Assembly: GCF_000691145.1 (NCBI RefSeq)
Contig: NZ_ASJC01000019.1
Span: 1 to 36,029 of the forward strand
Direction of reading: 5' to 3'
Source of the DNA: Bacillus altitudinis 41KF2b
GTDB taxonomy: Bacteria; Bacillota; Bacilli; Bacillales; Bacillaceae
DNA: 36,029 bases
How positions within the stretch are numbered: the first letter of the stretch is position 1; each line of letters begins with the position of its first letter. Under the pieces are notes generated by a model, which did no database searches, was not told the DNA's origin, and saw only the letters and a program-made list of their open reading frames with translations. Shown one piece after another: positions 33,949 through 36,029 of this stretch. The position numbers were made by a program, and so were the translations under genes.

Positions 33949-34637
33949 TATAAATCCCTCTTTCTAAAAAGCATTAAACTTACGATTATAAACAAAATTG
34001 GGAAAAGGATGACTATATATGTAAAAGCAGTCTGCTCTTGAGTGAAATAATAATAGGGTGTGATATAACTAATCATTTTAATGATAATATTATTTGACCC
34101 AATGCTAATCATACCGATAACAGGTAAAATAATCGACAATGTAATACCTAGAAACATTGTAATAGATGGGTTTGAAATGATAGTGGATAGTAATAGAGTT
34201 AACCCTAAGAAGTAAGAAATAAACACAATACATTGTATTAATTCTAGAAAATAAAAAGTGTTTGAAAACGGGATAATTAATATTAAGGAAATTGTTAAAC
34301 ATACAATCCAAAAAAGAAGATTACCTAAAAACTTTCCTAATAATATGTTATTTCTAGATGTTTTCGTCACTAAAAATCGAACAGTACGAGAGTATACCTC
34401 TTTATTGATTACATGATGGGCTAGACTGGTGACAAATAGTGGGGCAGCAATGAAAAGTAATACCATTAATCCACCCACATATGCATTATCACCTAGACCT
34501 AAAGATTTCAATTGGTCACTAAATTGGCTAAGAATTTTTGCCGTACCGGTTGTAATTCCAATTAGGACAATAATAATTAGGATAGAGCGTATACTTTTAA
34601 ACAGTGCTTTGAATTCATTCAAACCAATTGCAAACAT
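33948..34637 (-). CDS. ABC-2 type permease
   Basis: The 229-residue membrane protein has six hydrophobic segments and the motif VINKEVYSRTVRFLVTKTSR after helix 2, typical of ABC-2 exporter subunits of the NosY / bacteriocin-immunity kind. It is smaller than most antibiotic-efflux permeases and fits immunity-type transporters. The ribosome binding site AGAGGTGAA lies before ATG 34637. Its stop overlaps the ATPase start by one base. Confidence 0.85.
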   Translation of the reverse strand: MFAIGLNEFKALFKSIRSILIIIVLIGITTGTAKILSQFSDQLKSLGLGDNAYVGGLMVLLFIAAPLFVTSLAHHVINKEVYSRTVRFLVTKTSRNNILLGKFLGNLLFWIVCLTISLILIIPFSNTFYFLELIQCIVFISYFLGLTLLLSTIISNPSITMFLGITLSIILPVIGMISIGSNNIIIKMISYITPYYYFTQEQTAFTYIVILFPILFIIVSLMLFRKRDL

Positions 34638-34650
34638 AGTTTCACCTCTT

Positions 34651-35079
34651 TTAGAATGACTGATCTGTCCCGTTTCTTGCTTTTTTATCTTTCACAATTA
34701 TAGTAATTCCAGCAATTAGATACGCAATGCCGCCAAGTATGCCTAAAAAGATTGTTAATAAGGAGCCTAAAATAGAGGTAGTTATTAATAGAATACCGGC
34801 AGAGCGTGACCTGTTTTTTAATAATATTAATGAAAAAATTCCTGCTAGTATGCTCAATATCGTTATTGCGATCATATATAAAGAACCATTGGCAAGGATG
34901 TTAATTACTTGTTCCGGTGTGATATCTTGTACGTTTTCTTCATCAATAAAGTCTTGGATTAGTTTGTTAGTATCATTGTTATTTTTTGTTCCTTCATAAA
35001 ACATAAAGCTCCCAATAAGTAAGGCTGTGAATAAAATAACACCTATAATAGTAAAAGTCTTTTCTAAAGTACGTTTCAT
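34651..35079 (-). CDS. DUF4064-like membrane protein
   Basis: The 142-residue protein has four hydrophobic segments (about 8-26, 64-86, 93-108, 112-128). A loop of about 35 residues after the first helix contains KNNNDTNKLIQDFIDEENV. This layout matches DUF4064 proteins of Firmicutes, whose role is unknown. The start is ATG 35079, with GTGGAGG six bases upstream; an upstream in-frame start would overlap that site. It is first in the operon, 13 bases before the permease. Confidence 0.75.
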   Translation of the reverse strand: MKRTLEKTFTIIGVILFTALLIGSFMFYEGTKNNNDTNKLIQDFIDEENVQDITPEQVINILANGSLYMIAITILSILAGIFSLILLKNRSRSAGILLITTSILGSLLTIFLGILGGIAYLIAGITIIVKDKKARNGTDQSF

Positions 35080-35105
35080 GCTTAACCTCCACAAAATACA
35101 ATTTA

Positions 35106-35122
35106 TTGGTTAAATAACCTAA
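35106..35122. promoter_or_regulatory. Palindrome upstream of the DUF4064 gene
   Basis: TTGGTTAAATAACCTAA contains GGTTA-AA-TAACC, an inverted repeat about 27-43 bases before the DUF4064 start. It lies in the divergent intergenic region shared with the DUF2089 gene and could be an operator. The rest of 35123-35230 is very AT-rich, with no gene. Confidence 0.35.
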
Positions 35123-35238
35123 ACTTACAATAACATATTTTGGATAGATTTTTCCACATAAATTTTAAAAAAGTTTAAAAAAAATAAACATTATTCATTT
35201 TTTTATTCATTTTTTGATTACATTTATTATTTATGTGT

Positions 35239-35244
35239 TATAAT
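35239..35244 (+). promoter_or_regulatory. Extended -10 promoter of the DUF2089 gene
   Basis: TATAAT at 35239-35244 is preceded by TGT (extended -10). TTGATT lies 19 bases upstream, a little too far for a good -35. The gene starts 26 bases later. Confidence 0.6.
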
Positions 35245-35269
35245 AATAAAAAAGCGGGGTGGCTGATAT

Positions 35270-35566
35270 ATGGAGAAAGATATTCCAACATGGATTTTAT
35301 CTGTAGATTCTGAGGACAGAGAATTTATAAGAAAATTTATACTTAGTTCAGGTTCATTAAAACAAATGGCGAAAGATTATGATGTTTCTTATCCAACAGT
35401 TAGAACCCGATTAGACAGAATCATTCAATTGATTAGATTAAATGAAACTTTAGAGCAAGAAACTCTAATTAAATATGTAAAGAAACTCGCGATTGAGGAA
35501 AAAATTAGTTTAGAAGTTGCCAAAAACATTATTGAAAAATATAAAGCAGAAAGGGATGGAGATTAA
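35270..35566 (+). CDS. DUF2089-family protein with helix-turn-helix
   Basis: The 98-residue protein carries a sigma-region-4-like HTH at about 28-55 (GSLKQMAKDYDVSYPTVRTR, then LDRII), preceded by DREFIRKFILSSGSL. This is the DUF2089 pattern. A C-terminal helical tail follows (LAIEEKISLEVAKNIIEKYK). It is likely DNA-binding and may regulate the divergent transporter operon. GGGGTGG seven bases before ATG 35270 is the ribosome binding site. The stop is directly followed by the next ATG. Confidence 0.78.
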   Translation: MEKDIPTWILSVDSEDREFIRKFILSSGSLKQMAKDYDVSYPTVRTRLDRIIQLIRLNETLEQETLIKYVKKLAIEEKISLEVAKNIIEKYKAERDGD

Positions 35567-35860
35567 ATGAATGAATTAATGTATTTTATTTTAGTAGTTG
35601 TCGTTTTTGCAATTCAGTATTTCCTTTCAACAAGAAACAACCTTTTGTGGGGAGCTTTAATCCCGATCGTCTTTATCGCTGGAATGTCATGGTTTTATTT
35701 AGAAAATAAAGTAAGTAATAATATAGGTTTTCTTATTATCGCGCTAGTTGGATTAGCTCTTTTAATTGAAGAGTGGAACCGCGGTCGTAGAATGCTCCAC
35801 AAAAAAAGAGTCAAAGAAATTGAAAAGATGAAAACACAAGACATCACTATAAAAAAATAA
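35567..35860 (+). CDS. Small membrane protein with three helices
   Basis: The 97-residue protein has hydrophobic segments at about 3-20, 27-44 and 51-68, then a basic tail (NRGRRMLHKKRVKEIEKMK). Its ATG directly follows the TAA of the DUF2089 gene, with GGGATGGAG inside that gene, so the pair is translationally coupled. A partner that holds the DUF2089 regulator at the membrane is conceivable, as for other regulator/membrane pairs, but this is inference. No family was recognised. Confidence 0.72.
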   Translation: MNELMYFILVVVVFAIQYFLSTRNNLLWGALIPIVFIAGMSWFYLENKVSNNIGFLIIALVGLALLIEEWNRGRRMLHKKRVKEIEKMKTQDITIKK

Positions 35861-35917
35861 TCACAAAAATTATGATTTTTAGGTTTTAAATGTTTGATTT
35901 TTGGCTATAATAAAATA

Positions 35918-35947
35918 ATAGGGATAGAGTGTTTACACTATCCCTAT
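35918..35947. terminator. Bidirectional terminator
   Basis: ATAGGGAT-AG-AGTGT pairs with ACACT-ATCCCTAT, with a two-base bulge. On the minus strand TATTTTATTATAG follows, suiting the partial gene to the right. It also stands after the plus-strand DUF2089 pair. Confidence 0.8.
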
Positions 35948-35962
35948 TGGGCTAACGAACAA

Positions 35963-36029
35963 CTAGCCATTGATGATGCTGTCAATTTTATCGCTGAACC
36001 ATTGGAACGTTGCACCGTTCTTGATCCAG
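35963..36029 (-). CDS. Probable leaderless bacteriocin (aureocin A53/lacticin Q type), C-terminal part
   Basis: Only the last 21 codons are in the window. They read WIKNGATFQWFSDKIDSI followed by three residues and TAG. The pattern W-I/L-x-x-G-x-x-x-x-W-x-x-x-K/Q-I is shared with the C-terminus of lacticin Q (WLNAGQAIDWVVSKIKQI) and epidermicin NI01 (WINAGQSFEWIYKQIKKL), as I recall them. The stop is followed by a terminator. The ABC transporter island to the left would suit an immunity or export role. The start and full length lie outside the window. Confidence 0.6.
   Translation of the reverse strand, partial: WIKNGATFQWFSDKIDSIING

Overview
The window reads as chromosome of a Bacillus, most likely from the B. 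pumilus / B. safensis / B. altitudinis group. The genus call is firm: gene content and order resemble the B. subtilis stretch from an rRNA operon through ybaR-ybaS, the ybbC-ybbI MurNAc cluster, sigW-rsiW, cdaA-cdaR-glmM and ribozyme-controlled glmS. The species-level call is an inference from what differs: no feu/btr genes between ybaS and ybbC, an arginase gene in front of sigW, and different content after glmS. Comparisons with B. subtilis are from memory; nothing was searched.

Left part (1-4976). The end of a 5S rRNA and tRNA-Asn/tRNA-Thr close an rRNA operon. Behind them lies a scar-like interval with a truncated integrase whose catalytic Arg is lost, and a stand-alone flagellin gene with a small ORF and a possible sigma-D promoter in front. 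A SulP anion transporter and a bile-acid-symporter-family protein follow.

Cell-wall recycling (5015-12835, minus strand). murQ-murR-murP-amiE-nagZ-namZ form one tight operon. Three secreted enzymes (AmiE, NagZ, NamZ) strip stem peptides and sugars from peptidoglycan fragments, MurP imports and phosphorylates MurNAc, MurQ converts MurNAc-6P to GlcNAc-6P, and MurR is the RpiR-type regulator. A good sigma-A promoter overlaps palindromes that are candidate MurR operators.

Core envelope block (12894-22064, plus strand). A five-tRNA cluster (Glu, Val, Thr, Tyr, Gln), arginase, sigW-rsiW with an autoregulatory SigW promoter, cdaA-cdaR-glmM (c-di-AMP synthesis and amino-sugar supply), then the glmS ribozyme and glmS.

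Accessory part (22166-36029). This holds (a) a small membrane protein with no normal start codon and a DUF2200 protein; (b) yxlE-yxlF-yxlG homologues without sigY-yxlC-yxlD but behind an ECF-type promoter; (c) an ABC ATPase / double-FtsX permease / PadR operon with a perfect palindrome in its promoter; (d) a RidA-like protein lacking the usual catalytic Arg; (e) an operon matching skfE-skfF-skfG-skfH, the export/immunity half of the sporulation killing factor system, with no skfA-skfB-skfC; (f) an AT-rich island with an ABC transporter, a DUF4064 protein, a DUF2089 protein and a small membrane protein. The island ends at the window edge in the 3' part of a minus-strand gene whose Trp-rich C-terminus resembles leaderless bacteriocins of the aureocin A53 / lacticin Q family. 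Items (e) and (f) are the most interesting: a retained self-protection module without its toxin, next to what may be an uncharacterised bacteriocin locus with its own transporter.
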